Source of the DNA: Gammaproteobacteria bacterium
GTDB lineage: Bacteria > Pseudomonadota > Gammaproteobacteria > Pseudomonadales > Pseudomonadaceae
Length of the DNA: 32,454 nt
Reading direction: 5' to 3'
Assembly: GCA_012728315.1 (NCBI GenBank)
Contig: JAAYFI010000077.1
Location: 1-32,454, forward strand
Part shown: positions 16,469 through 24,264 of the stretch, piece by piece
Position numbering within the stretch: position 1 is the first letter of the stretch
Layout of the letters: each line of letters begins with the position of its first letter
Translations under genes and position numbers: made by a program
Notes under the pieces: model-generated
The model's input: the letters and a program-made list of their open reading frames with translations, nothing else
Databases searched by the model: none
What the model was told of the DNA's origin: nothing

Positions 16469-17812
16469 TTACAGGCGACCCTTAGCCACTGCCATATAGC
16501 TCGGCTTAAATAAACGGTACTTGAGCAACCAAGCAAAGTAACTATCTTCCAATGGTTTAACAAAAGGCAGGGAAGGCGTTAGATTGTTGTTGTAATCAAA
16601 CTCAACCAGTAAGGCCGAACCTTCGCGCACCAATAGCGGGCATGAGGTATAGCCATCGAAAATCTTTGTAGGCGCTTTATCAATCATAACGCTGATTAGG
16701 TTCTCGACGACGATAGGCACACTTTTCTTAACTGTCGCAGCTGTTTTACCTTTAGCTGTACCGTTAATATCGCCGACACCAAATACGTTTTTATAGCGTT
16801 TATGTTGCAAGGTGCCGGGATCAACTTCGAGCCAGCCGCCGCCAGCCATTGGACCTTCTTGCCAAGCGAGAGGGCTATTTTTAATTGCGTCAGGTGCGCG
16901 CATGGGCGGCGGAATATGCAGAAAATCGTAATCTTCTACAATACGACTGCCGTCAGCTTGCTCAAAGGTTGCCCGTTGTGCATCAATATCTACCGCGACT
17001 AATTTGCTTTGGAAGTGCACGGGAATATCGAGGACTTTCCAGCGATCCAGTACTTCTTGGTTAATCACTGGCACGCTAAATACTGAGGTAATGGCTGAGT
17101 GGAAATCAATGCTACTGGCAGCCAAGGTGCCGGCTTGCTCGGCACGGTTGGCCAGCATAAAAGTCATTTTTAATGGCGCGCCAGCACACTTAATAGGTGT
17201 CGATGGCAGGGTCATTAACGCTTTACCACCTGTTTTACAGAATTTCTCCATAGCTTGCCAAGTCGCTAAAGCCAGTTCTGGGCTCGGGTAGACTGAAGCC
17301 AAGCCATTGCTACCAATGCGATTGACATCCATACCTTCAATTTGGTCGTAGTCCAGATGTACCCCAGTGGCAACGATCAAGTAGTCATAATCCAGTACTT
17401 TCCCTGAGTCGGTGACGACCTGTTTGGTATCTGGCTTAAATTCGCGGGCCATTTCTTGAATCCATTCCACCCCAGCTGGAATCAACTCTTGGTTGCTGTT
17501 AGTCACTTTATCTACTGGCCAAATTCCTGTGGCAATCAGAGTGAAGCCCGGTTGGTAATGGTGGTCCTGTTTAGCGTCAACCAAAGTGATTTTAGCGCCA
17601 TCCAGCTGTTTGCGTAGACGGTTAACAATACCGAGTCCCGCCAAGCCACTGCCCACAACAACAATATGTGCTTTGGTTTTAATTGTTGTTGCAGCCTGTG
17701 CAGATGTACTGTTAAGGCTAACACCGGTTCCTGCAGCCACTGTTAGAGCCGTACTTGCAGCTAAAAAGTTACGCCTGCTGATATTTGTTTTGTCTTTGCC
17801 GTATTTAGACAT
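16469..17812 (-). CDS. Tat-exported sulfide:quinone oxidoreductase-like flavoprotein
   Basis: 447 residues. The N-terminal twin-arginine signal SRRNFLA (residues 12-18) is followed by an alanine-rich stretch with a likely cut after AQA (residue 40), so the folded, FAD-loaded protein goes to the periplasm. FAD-binding VVVGSGLAGLG lies at 51-61, a second nucleotide-fold element YDYLIVATG at 142-150, and the C-terminal FAD motif FGVGDI at 344-349. Cys209 (IKCAGAPLK) and Cys391 (TSCPLLV) correspond to the redox cysteine pair of SQR and flavocytochrome c sulfide dehydrogenase. By family knowledge such enzymes oxidise sulfide to sulfur and pass electrons to quinone or a cytochrome. No cytochrome c subunit gene is adjacent. 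AAGGGG precedes the start. The exact substrate is not proven. Confidence 0.82.
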   Translation of the reverse strand: MSKYGKDKTNISRRNFLAASTALTVAAGTGVSLNSTSAQAATTIKTKAHIVVVGSGLAGLGIVNRLRKQLDGAKITLVDAKQDHHYQPGFTLIATGIWPVDKVTNSNQELIPAGVEWIQEMAREFKPDTKQVVTDSGKVLDYDYLIVATGVHLDYDQIEGMDVNRIGSNGLASVYPSPELALATWQAMEKFCKTGGKALMTLPSTPIKCAGAPLKMTFMLANRAEQAGTLAASSIDFHSAITSVFSVPVINQEVLDRWKVLDIPVHFQSKLVAVDIDAQRATFEQADGSRIVEDYDFLHIPPPMRAPDAIKNSPLAWQEGPMAGGGWLEVDPGTLQHKRYKNVFGVGDINGTAKGKTAATVKKSVPIVVENLISVMIDKAPTKIFDGYTSCPLLVREGSALLVEFDYNNNLTPSLPFVKPLEDSYFAWLLKYRLFKPSYMAVAKGRL

Positions 17813-18121
17813 AATGCGCCCCTTGATTGATGGCAGTTCGCATGTTTTCTTTATTATACATAATTATATAAAAAGATATTCTTAAGTATCATGGAAAACT
17901 ATACGACTTAGGTAACCCTGCTACGTGCGGCACAGAATATCGAGCCAAGCGCTCAGTCAATAACTCGTATGAGTGGGCTTTTAGATTGGAATAGAGACAG
18001 ATTTTTAGTAACGCTTAAGTTTGTAAGCGTGAGGGCAAAACGAGCTAGGATAAGGCTTGACTATCCCAACAATTACCGCGACGGCGTATGCTGGCTTGCA
18101 TATTAAGTGTGCCTCACAGCT

Positions 18122-18157
18122 GTCTAAAATCACGACTGTTGTAGTCGTGTTTTAGAC
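18122..18157. repeat. Strong inverted repeat (hairpin)
   Basis: GTCTAAAA(T)CACGACT pairs with AGTCGTGTTTTAGAC: 15 paired bases with one bulged T and a 5-base loop. It is intergenic, about 120 bases beyond the yfaE stop in the direction of nrd transcription. It could end that transcript or be a palindromic repeat element; no long T-run is present. Confidence 0.6.
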
Positions 18158-18186
18158 TTCACAAACAGTTAAGCGAGAGACGAATG

Positions 18187-18240
18187 ATGCGTTGATTAAG
18201 CAAGGGCATAACTAGCGGGAATGACTCGGTTTTGGCTTGT
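18187..18240 (+). repeat. Direct repeat copy 2 (diverged copy of vasL-like 3' end)
   Basis: Nineteen bases are identical to 15153-15171, followed by partial similarity. The copied codons would read ALIKQG as in the vasL-like tail, then a TAG. No other part of that gene is seen next to it. See the finding on flanking repeats. Confidence 0.6.
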
Positions 18241-18278
18241 GCTGCCAGCTTGATTCGTGGTCATGACAAGCAGAGCGC

Positions 18279-18545
18279 TTACGCGCTGAACTTACTCTTC
18301 AAACTCACCTTCACCACCAACGGCTCAAGCGCGCGGCAGCAACAGGGTAGGATTTCGTCTTGGCGCAGGTAGGCCAGTGGTGGGGTGATATAGTCAACGC
18401 TGCCTGAGCGCAGGGTCACGCGGCAAGCGCCGCAGTAACCACTGCGGCACTGGTATTCAACCTGATGACCGGTACGCTCAAGGCCTTCGAGTAGCGATTC
18501 TGATTCGTCTAATTTGAAAATTAGATCTTCAGTAATAACTTGCAT
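18279..18545 (-). CDS. yfaE: YfaE-type 2Fe-2S ferredoxin, diferric-tyrosyl radical maintenance
   Basis: 88 residues from the ATG at 18543-18545; a GTG four codons upstream (18557) would overlap nothing but has no better ribosome site. Plant-type 2Fe-2S ferredoxin with ligands in YQCRSGYCGACRV (Cys-x4-Cys-x2-Cys) and a fourth in EILPCCCRA. The LPCCCRA end and PLAYLRQDEILP match E. coli YfaE. That protein delivers electrons to rebuild the iron-tyrosyl radical cofactor of NrdB. It is the last gene of the nrdA-nrdB operon, 12 bases after the nrdB stop. Confidence 0.9.
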   Translation of the reverse strand: MQVITEDLIFKLDESESLLEGLERTGHQVEYQCRSGYCGACRVTLRSGSVDYITPPLAYLRQDEILPCCCRALEPLVVKVSLKSKFSA

Positions 18546-18557
18546 AGAGTTGTCCAC

Positions 18558-19691
18558 TTAAAGCTCAAAGTCGCCTAAGTCTTCAGCGGAGACTGTTGAG
18601 TTGATTTGTCCCACCAAGTAGGAGCTGACCTCAACTTCCTGCGGTGCAACCTGTACGTTGTCCGACACCAACCAAGCATTAATCCATGGAATGGGGTTGT
18701 GCGAGGCATTGCTAAATACTGGCTCAAGGCCCACTGCATGCATGCGCAAGTTGGTGATGTATTCAATATACTGGTTAAGAATGTCGAGGTTCAGACCAAT
18801 CATTGAGCCGTCTTTAAATAAGTACTTGGCCCATTCTTTTTCTTGCTGCGCCGCGTGCTTAAAAATCTCAACGCTTTCTGCGTGGCAAGAACGTGCCACT
18901 TCGGCCATCTCTGGATCGTCTTGGCCATCTTGCATGATATTGATGATGTGTTGAGTGCCTGTCAGGTGCAGCGCTTCATCACGGGCAATTAAGCGAATAA
19001 TTTTCGCATTACCTTCCATTAAACGTCGCTCAGCAAAAGCAAACGAGCAGGCGAAGCTGACATAAAAACGAATGGCTTCGAGAACGTTCACGCTCATCAT
19101 GCAAAGGTACAGCTTGCGCTTGAGCTCAAATAGATCAACCTCATAGGTGCGTCCATTGAGCGTGTGGGTGCCAGGGCCGCATTTGTTGTAGAGCATGCTG
19201 TAGTGGATTAAATCATCGTAGTATTTAGAAATATCACCTGCGCGCTCAATGATGTGTTGATTACGCACAATATCGTCAAACACCACCGCCGGATCATTAA
19301 CGATATTACGAATAATATGCGTATAGGAGCGCGAGTGAATGGTTTCCGAGAACGACCAGGTTTCAATCCAAGTTTCGAGCTCAGGAATTGACACCAGTGG
19401 CAGGAACGCAACGTTAGGGCTGCGACCCTGAATCGAGTCCAGCAGCGTTTGATACTTTAAATTGCTGATGAAAATATGCTTTTCATGATCGGGCAGATTG
19501 CGGTAGTCGGTGCGGTCTTGAGACACATCCACTTCTTCTGGGCGCCAGAAAAACGACAATTGTTTTTCGATCAACTTTTCAAAAATAGGATATTTTTGTT
19601 GGTCGTAACGCGCCACGTTAACCGGCTGCCCAAAGAACATCGGCTCTTTGAGTTGGTCGTTATCGATTTGTGAGAAAGTGCTGTATTTCAT
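18558..19691 (-). CDS. nrdB: Ribonucleoside-diphosphate reductase beta subunit, class Ia
   Basis: 377 residues, almost the same length as E. coli NrdB. It houses the di-iron centre and stable tyrosyl radical. The segment [11 protein letters not shown] carries iron ligands Glu116 and His119 and radical Tyr123; Asp85 (in TLLDSIQGR) is the other N-terminal ligand, and [12 protein letters not shown] supplies later ligands. The C-terminal [10 protein letters not shown] end resembles the peptide that docks into NrdA. Ribosome site GGGTGA lies before ATG. It is 12 bases downstream of nrdA. Confidence 0.97.
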   Translation of the reverse strand: MKYSTFSQIDNDQLKEPMFFGQPVNVARYDQQKYPIFEKLIEKQLSFFWRPEEVDVSQDRTDYRNLPDHEKHIFISNLKYQTLLDSIQGRSPNVAFLPLVSIPELETWIETWSFSETIHSRSYTHIIRNIVNDPAVVFDDIVRNQHIIERAGDISKYYDDLIHYSMLYNKCGPGTHTLNGRTYEVDLFELKRKLYLCMMSVNVLEAIRFYVSFACSFAFAERRLMEGNAKIIRLIARDEALHLTGTQHIINIMQDGQDDPEMAEVARSCHAESVEIFKHAAQQEKEWAKYLFKDGSMIGLNLDILNQYIEYITNLRMHAVGLEPVFSNASHNPIPWINAWLVSDNVQVAPQEVEVSSYLVGQINSTVSAEDLGDFEL

Positions 19692-19703
19692 AAAGATTCA
19701 CCC

Positions 19704-21980
19704 TTAAATCTTGCAGGCGCCACCAGCGCAATCATCTTCCATATCGCTTTGGCTATCATCAGCGCCATCGCGTGTGTTTTGGTAGTACAAGGTTTTGAGG
19801 CCAAATTTATAAGCCGTCAGCAAGTCTTTTAACAGTTGCTGCATCGGCACGCGGCCACCTTCAAAACGCTGTGGGTCGTAGTTGGTATTGGCGGAGATGG
19901 CTTGGTCGACAAACTTCTGCATGATGCCAACTAGGTGCAAATAACCTTCGTTATTCGGCATGCTCCAAAGGAGTTCGTAGTTGTCTTTGAACTCGTCATA
20001 GCCCGGCACAACTTGTTTGAGGATGCCGTCTTTCGACTGTTTAATAGTGACAAGGCCACGTGGCGGCTCAATACCATTGGTGGCATTGGAAATCTGACTG
20101 GAAGTCTCTGACGGCATCAATGAGGACAGGGTCGAGTTACGCAGACCGTGTTTAACAATGTCAGCACGCAGTGTTTCCCAGTCTAAATGCAGCGGCTCGT
20201 TACAAATAGCATCCAAATCTTTCTTGTAGGTGTCGATTGGCAAAATGCCTTGCGCATAAGTTGTTTCATTAAACGCAGTGCAAGGACCAAACTCTTTGGA
20301 CAGATTGTTCGAGGCCTTCAATAAGTAGTACTGAATGGCTTCAAAAGTTCTGTGGGTCAGTGCATTGGCTGAGCCGTCTGAATATTTCAAGCCGTTTTTG
20401 GCTAAGTAGTAAGCGTAGTTGATGACCCCAACACCGAGCGTGCGGCGTTTCATGGTTGCGTTACGCGCGGCTTCCAGCGGATAGTCTTGGTAGGTCAGTA
20501 GGGAGTCCAGTGCGCGAACCACAAGGTCTGCCAATTCTTCCAGTTCGTCTAGACTTTCCAAGGTGCCCAAGTTGAAAGCCGACAAGGTGCATAAAGCAAT
20601 TTCTTTATCAGTTTCGTTGATGTTTTCCAGAGGGCTGGTGGGCAGTGCAATTTCTAAGCACAGGTTAGACTGACGAATCGGCGCCACTTTAGGATCAAAC
20701 GGACTATGAGTATTACAGTGGTCAACGTTCTGAATATAAATACGGCCGGTGCTGGCACGCTCTTGCATCATCAGCGAAAACAGCTCAACCGCTGGCAAAG
20801 TACGCTTGCGGATGCTTTCATCCTGCTCATATAGGACATAAAGACGCTCGAACTCTTCTTGGTCCGCAAAAAACGCTTCGTAGAGACCTGGTACTTCGTG
20901 CGGTGAGAATAAAGTGATATTGCCACCTTTAATCAGGCGCTGGTACATCAGCTTATTCAGCTGCACACCGTAGTCCATGTGGCGCACACGGTTTTCTTCC
21001 ACACCACGGTTGTTTTTCAGAACCAGTAGTGATTCCACTTCCAAGTGCCACAGTGGGTAGAACAGGGTTGCTGCGCCGCCACGTACACCGCCTTGCGAGC
21101 AGGATTTAACCGCTGCTTGGAACAGTTTGAAGAATGGAATGCAGCCGGTGTGCTGTGCTTCACCGCCACGGATAGGGCTGCCGACCGCACGGATACGGCC
21201 AGCGTTAATGCCGATACCAGCACGCAGTGAGACATATTTAACAATCGCTGAGGTGGTGGCACTGATTGAATCTAAGCTGTCACCGCATTCAATTAATACG
21301 CATGAGCTAAATTGGCGTGATGGGGTGCGTACGCCAGCCATAATAGGTGTTGGCAGCGAGATTTTAAACAGTGAAATAGCATCATAGAAGCGTTTGATAT
21401 AGTCCAAGCGCGTTTCTTTAGGGTAGTCGGCAAACAGGCACATACCAATCAAGATATACAGCATTTGCGGACTTTCGTAGACATCCTTGGTGACTCGGTT
21501 TTGCACTAAGTATTTGCCTTCCAGCTGCTTAACGGCAGCATAGGAGAAGGTCATATCACGACCATGGTCAATGTAGTCGTTGAGCTCGTCAAACTCAGCT
21601 TTATCATAGTCACGTAAAATATGGCTGTCGTAGCGCTCTTCGTTGGTCAGCTTAGTGACATGGTCAAATAAGTGCGGCGGCTCAAACTCACCGTAGGCAA
21701 TTTTGCGTAAGTGGAAAATGGCTAAGCGCGCAGCGAGGTATTGGTAATCCGGCGTATCTTGAGAAATTAAATCAGCTGCAGCCTTAATAATTGTTTCGTG
21801 GATATCTTTCGTGCGGATACCGTTGTAGAACTGGATATGTGATTTAAGCTCTACTTGCGATACCGATACATTCTTTAAACCCATAGCAGCCCAATCAAGA
21901 ACGCGATGGATTTTGTCTAAATCGATCGGTTCCTGGCGACCATCGCGCTTGGTTACTTTAATGGCTTTAAAGTCTGTCAT
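19704..21980 (-). CDS. nrdA: Ribonucleoside-diphosphate reductase alpha subunit, class Ia
   Basis: 758 residues. It reduces ribonucleoside diphosphates to deoxyribonucleotides. The N-terminal ATP-cone (VTKRDGRQEPIDLDKIHRVL, about residues 9-28) gives dATP feedback control. Active-site cysteines are visible in FSSCVLIECGDS, in SNLCLEIALPTSP (the thiyl-radical Cys) and in IALCTLSAFNLG. The C-terminal CAGGACKI carries the redox-relay Cys pair reduced by thioredoxin or glutaredoxin. The operon continues into nrdB and yfaE. Expression is likely controlled by NrdR through the two boxes upstream. Confidence 0.98.
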   Translation of the reverse strand: MTDFKAIKVTKRDGRQEPIDLDKIHRVLDWAAMGLKNVSVSQVELKSHIQFYNGIRTKDIHETIIKAAADLISQDTPDYQYLAARLAIFHLRKIAYGEFEPPHLFDHVTKLTNEERYDSHILRDYDKAEFDELNDYIDHGRDMTFSYAAVKQLEGKYLVQNRVTKDVYESPQMLYILIGMCLFADYPKETRLDYIKRFYDAISLFKISLPTPIMAGVRTPSRQFSSCVLIECGDSLDSISATTSAIVKYVSLRAGIGINAGRIRAVGSPIRGGEAQHTGCIPFFKLFQAAVKSCSQGGVRGGAATLFYPLWHLEVESLLVLKNNRGVEENRVRHMDYGVQLNKLMYQRLIKGGNITLFSPHEVPGLYEAFFADQEEFERLYVLYEQDESIRKRTLPAVELFSLMMQERASTGRIYIQNVDHCNTHSPFDPKVAPIRQSNLCLEIALPTSPLENINETDKEIALCTLSAFNLGTLESLDELEELADLVVRALDSLLTYQDYPLEAARNATMKRRTLGVGVINYAYYLAKNGLKYSDGSANALTHRTFEAIQYYLLKASNNLSKEFGPCTAFNETTYAQGILPIDTYKKDLDAICNEPLHLDWETLRADIVKHGLRNSTLSSLMPSETSSQISNATNGIEPPRGLVTIKQSKDGILKQVVPGYDEFKDNYELLWSMPNNEGYLHLVGIMQKFVDQAISANTNYDPQRFEGGRVPMQQLLKDLLTAYKFGLKTLYYQNTRDGADDSQSDMEDDCAGGACKI

Positions 21981-22062
21981 AATGAGATCCTTTTTGGTGT
22001 GAAGGGCCTTGGGGCTTGAAAAATATCAAGCACTAAGGTAGAGCACGCTTTTTGCTAAAAGC

Positions 22063-22076
22063 ACACTATATAGTGT
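22063..22076 (-). promoter_or_regulatory. NrdR box 2 (proximal to nrdA)
   Basis: ACACTATATAGTGT, a perfect 14-base palindrome matching the NrdR-box consensus remembered as ACACwATATwTwGtGt-like. It lies 30 bases from the second box, the usual ~3-turn spacing, and downstream of the predicted start of transcription. Confidence 0.85.
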
Positions 22077-22092
22077 TTGTGATGAGGTTGGG

Positions 22093-22106
22093 ACGCAATA
22101 TAGGGT
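22093..22106 (-). promoter_or_regulatory. NrdR box 1 (over the -10)
   Basis: ACGCAATATAGGGT resembles an NrdR box less perfectly than the proximal one, keeping the central CAATATA core. It overlaps the predicted -10 of the nrdA promoter, so bound NrdR (in its dATP/ATP form) would block RNA polymerase. Confidence 0.75.
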
Positions 22107-22125
22107 AAAGCGCTTTTTATATCAA
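22097..22125 (-). promoter_or_regulatory. Predicted sigma-70 promoter of nrdA-nrdB-yfaE
   Basis: On the minus strand, TTGATA, then 17 bases, then TATATT. Both hexamers are close to consensus with optimal spacing; the -10 lies inside NrdR box 1. The 5' untranslated leader would be roughly 110 bases. Confidence 0.7.
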
Positions 22126-22347
22126 CCTGTACAAACTCTGATGTATCAGAGCCAAGACACCAGCCCAGCGATACGCCGCGCAGTGCTTGCGCTTGCAGAA
22201 AATCAAGTGTTTTTAAAAAAAATTCAGCTTGCATTTTTGATTTAAAGCAATTTAGCGGTAGGCTTGTTGGCGGTGACTAAAAAGTAGCCAAATAGGCTGT
22301 AGTGGTTTTCAGTTTGATTCAGAACATTTTCTTGAAAGGCCTAGGTT

Positions 22348-22602
22348 ATGCAGCAGCTCGAGTTTTTTGAAATCCCCAGTCCTTGTATTGGGGTGTGCGA
22401 GGCCAATAATAGAGGCTATTGCAAAGGCTGCTTTCGCTCACGTGATGAGCGTTTGTATTGGCTCAAGCTGAGTGAAGCGGATAAGCGCCAAGTCGTACGC
22501 TTATGCCAGCAGCGCAAAGCTCGCGTGCTTAAAGCCAAAGAAGCCGCATTACAAGCGGCTCAGCACGATCTTGAAGGGCCTGAACAGCCCAGCATGTTTT
22601 AG
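22348..22602 (+). CDS. DUF1289 small cysteine-rich protein
   Basis: 84 residues. DUF1289 signature: PCIGVCEANNRGYCKGCFRS (four Cys at about residues 13, 17, 25 and 28), then RDERLYWLKLSEADKRQVV. The four cysteines suggest a small metal-binding (zinc or iron-sulfur) module; function is not known. The stop is TAG, showing that amber is used as a normal stop in this genome. AAGG lies upstream of the ATG. It is convergent with cydC, the stops only 6 bases apart. Confidence 0.88.
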   Translation: MQQLEFFEIPSPCIGVCEANNRGYCKGCFRSRDERLYWLKLSEADKRQVVRLCQQRKARVLKAKEAALQAAQHDLEGPEQPSMF

Positions 22603-22608
22603 CCGCGA

Positions 22609-24264
22609 TTAGGCGGTATATGCGAGGTGTAAACGCAGCGCCTCAGGTATAACCATGTCATGGTGGCTGACAATAATCAGTAAGCCATTGGCTTGGCGCT
22701 TGCGTAAGGCTGTTAAAACCTGATGACTGCTTGCGCTATCGAGTCCAGCGAAAGGTTCATCCAGCAGCAAGATCGGGCGCTGTGTCAGTAACAGTCGAGC
22801 TAAAGCAATGCGCCGTGCTTGCCCGCCCGAAATCTGCGCACCGTATTCACCGAGCGCGGTGTCTAGGCCCTGTTGCTGCTTGGCCCAATCAGCCAGAGCC
22901 ACCTCATTAAGAACCTGCCATAGCTGTTCATCGGTGGCTTGCGGATTGGCGAGACGCAAGTTGCCCGCTAAAGTTCTATCAAAAATATCCAGTTGCTGTG
23001 GTAAATAACCAATGCATTGATCCAATTCCCAGTGCGTCGCTGGGCGTTGATTTATAAGGTAGCTGCCACTACTGGGCTCAAGGGTGTTGGCCAGTACTTT
23101 GAGCAGGGTGCTTTTGCCGATTCCAGAGGCGCCCGTGATCAATAAAACTTGCCCGCTGTGCAGATCAATGTTGATGTTGTCTGGACCCGTTAATGCGCCG
23201 GGTATGCGTGCACTCAAGTGTTGTGTTTGTAATTGAAAAGGTGCCGTGGGGCGCGGTTTTTCGCTCTTGGTGCTGATGTTTTCCTGCTCTGTATTAATCT
23301 GCATCAGCTGGTTGATGCGATCGCGAGCGGCTTCGCTTTGACCTAAGCCAATAAAACTGCCAGCTAGGGGGGCTAACGCCTCGTGAATGCCTAATAGAGC
23401 CAGTGCGGCCGCTAGCAGCCAAGGTACACTAAGCAAACCCGTATCCACTAAAGGAATACCAACCCAGAGTAAGCAACCGAGACTGGCAGCCAAAGCCAGT
23501 TGCTGGAAGAGCGCAAGCAAGCTGATCAAGCGCTGCTGTTGCTGGTGCAGGTTTTGGTACAGCTGGTCTGCTGCTAAGGTGTTGCCTTGTTGTGTGTTCC
23601 AACTTTGCCAAAGGGTCAGAGAGGTCAGTAAGGATAAGGACTCAAGGACGTGTTCGCGACGCACTTCAGCGGCTTGCACATCATGACGCGCCAGTGTGCG
23701 GCCACGCCAAAAGCCTAATGTCGGTACAATAATCCATGCGCTGATTAAGCCAAAACTTGCGGCTAACGCCAGTTGCGGCTGCAGCCAGTAAGCAAATAGC
23801 AGATAGCACAGCACGATACAGCCAGACCATAGCCAAGGCGCTAAAAACTGCAATGGAAAACGATCGAGGCGATCAATATCAGCCACCAGTCGGTGCATGG
23901 TGGCAGCAGAGCCTGTGCTATCAACTGCGGCAGCCGTATTGCGTAAAGTCAGGGCGCGAAACACCTGACTGCGTAAATCCTTCAGCAGCGACAAGGTGGC
24001 ATGGTGCGAAGTGAGGCGTTCACCGTAGCGGCCGGCCGTGCGCACAATGGCAAAGAGGCGGATTAACGCGGCGGGTCGAAAATAGTCAAAAGTAAAAGAG
24101 CTGGTCATCACTAAGCCAGCAATGGCTGAGGCAGTAATAAACCAGCCTGATGTGGCGAGTAACGCAATGGCGGAAAAGAGTGTCAGCGCACCTAATAAAA
24201 GGGCTAAATTCCAGCTGGCCTGCCTGCTACGCAATAAACTGCGTAAGCGAATTGTTTTAAGCAT
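22609..24264 (-). CDS. cydC: ABC exporter subunit CydC (cytochrome bd assembly)
   Basis: 551 residues from ATG 24262-24264, which overlaps the cydD stop (ATGCTTAA) and has GGAG seven bases before; a longer start at 24315 would run 59 bases into cydD and is unlikely. N-terminal half: six membrane helices (LALLLGALTLFSAIALLATSGW is the first). ATPase: Walker A GASGIGKST, signature ISGGQARR, Walker B ILLLDEPFAGLD. CydDC exports cysteine and glutathione to the periplasm and is needed for assembly of cytochrome bd oxidase and periplasmic c-type cytochromes. Confidence 0.94.
   Translation of the reverse strand: MLKTIRLRSLLRSRQASWNLALLLGALTLFSAIALLATSGWFITASAIAGLVMTSSFTFDYFRPAALIRLFAIVRTAGRYGERLTSHHATLSLLKDLRSQVFRALTLRNTAAAVDSTGSAATMHRLVADIDRLDRFPLQFLAPWLWSGCIVLCYLLFAYWLQPQLALAASFGLISAWIIVPTLGFWRGRTLARHDVQAAEVRREHVLESLSLLTSLTLWQSWNTQQGNTLAADQLYQNLHQQQQRLISLLALFQQLALAASLGCLLWVGIPLVDTGLLSVPWLLAAALALLGIHEALAPLAGSFIGLGQSEAARDRINQLMQINTEQENISTKSEKPRPTAPFQLQTQHLSARIPGALTGPDNINIDLHSGQVLLITGASGIGKSTLLKVLANTLEPSSGSYLINQRPATHWELDQCIGYLPQQLDIFDRTLAGNLRLANPQATDEQLWQVLNEVALADWAKQQQGLDTALGEYGAQISGGQARRIALARLLLTQRPILLLDEPFAGLDSASSHQVLTALRKRQANGLLIIVSHHDMVIPEALRLHLAYTA

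Larger units (their letters stand above)
17813..18278. other. 466-base intergenic stretch upstream of SQR-like gene
   Basis: No convincing gene. The part next to the flavoprotein start (about 17845-17880) is very AT-rich with a small palindrome ATAATTAT and could hold its promoter and an operator, but I cannot assign -35/-10 boxes confidently. It also holds a strong hairpin (18122-18157) and the diverged copy of the vasL-like 3' end (about 18187-18240). The stretch looks like a junction of older rearrangements. Confidence 0.55.

Noticed and set aside
16802-17291. Two plus-strand ORFs inside the SQR-like gene
   Set aside because: Antisense shadows of a protein with clear FAD motifs and Cys pair.
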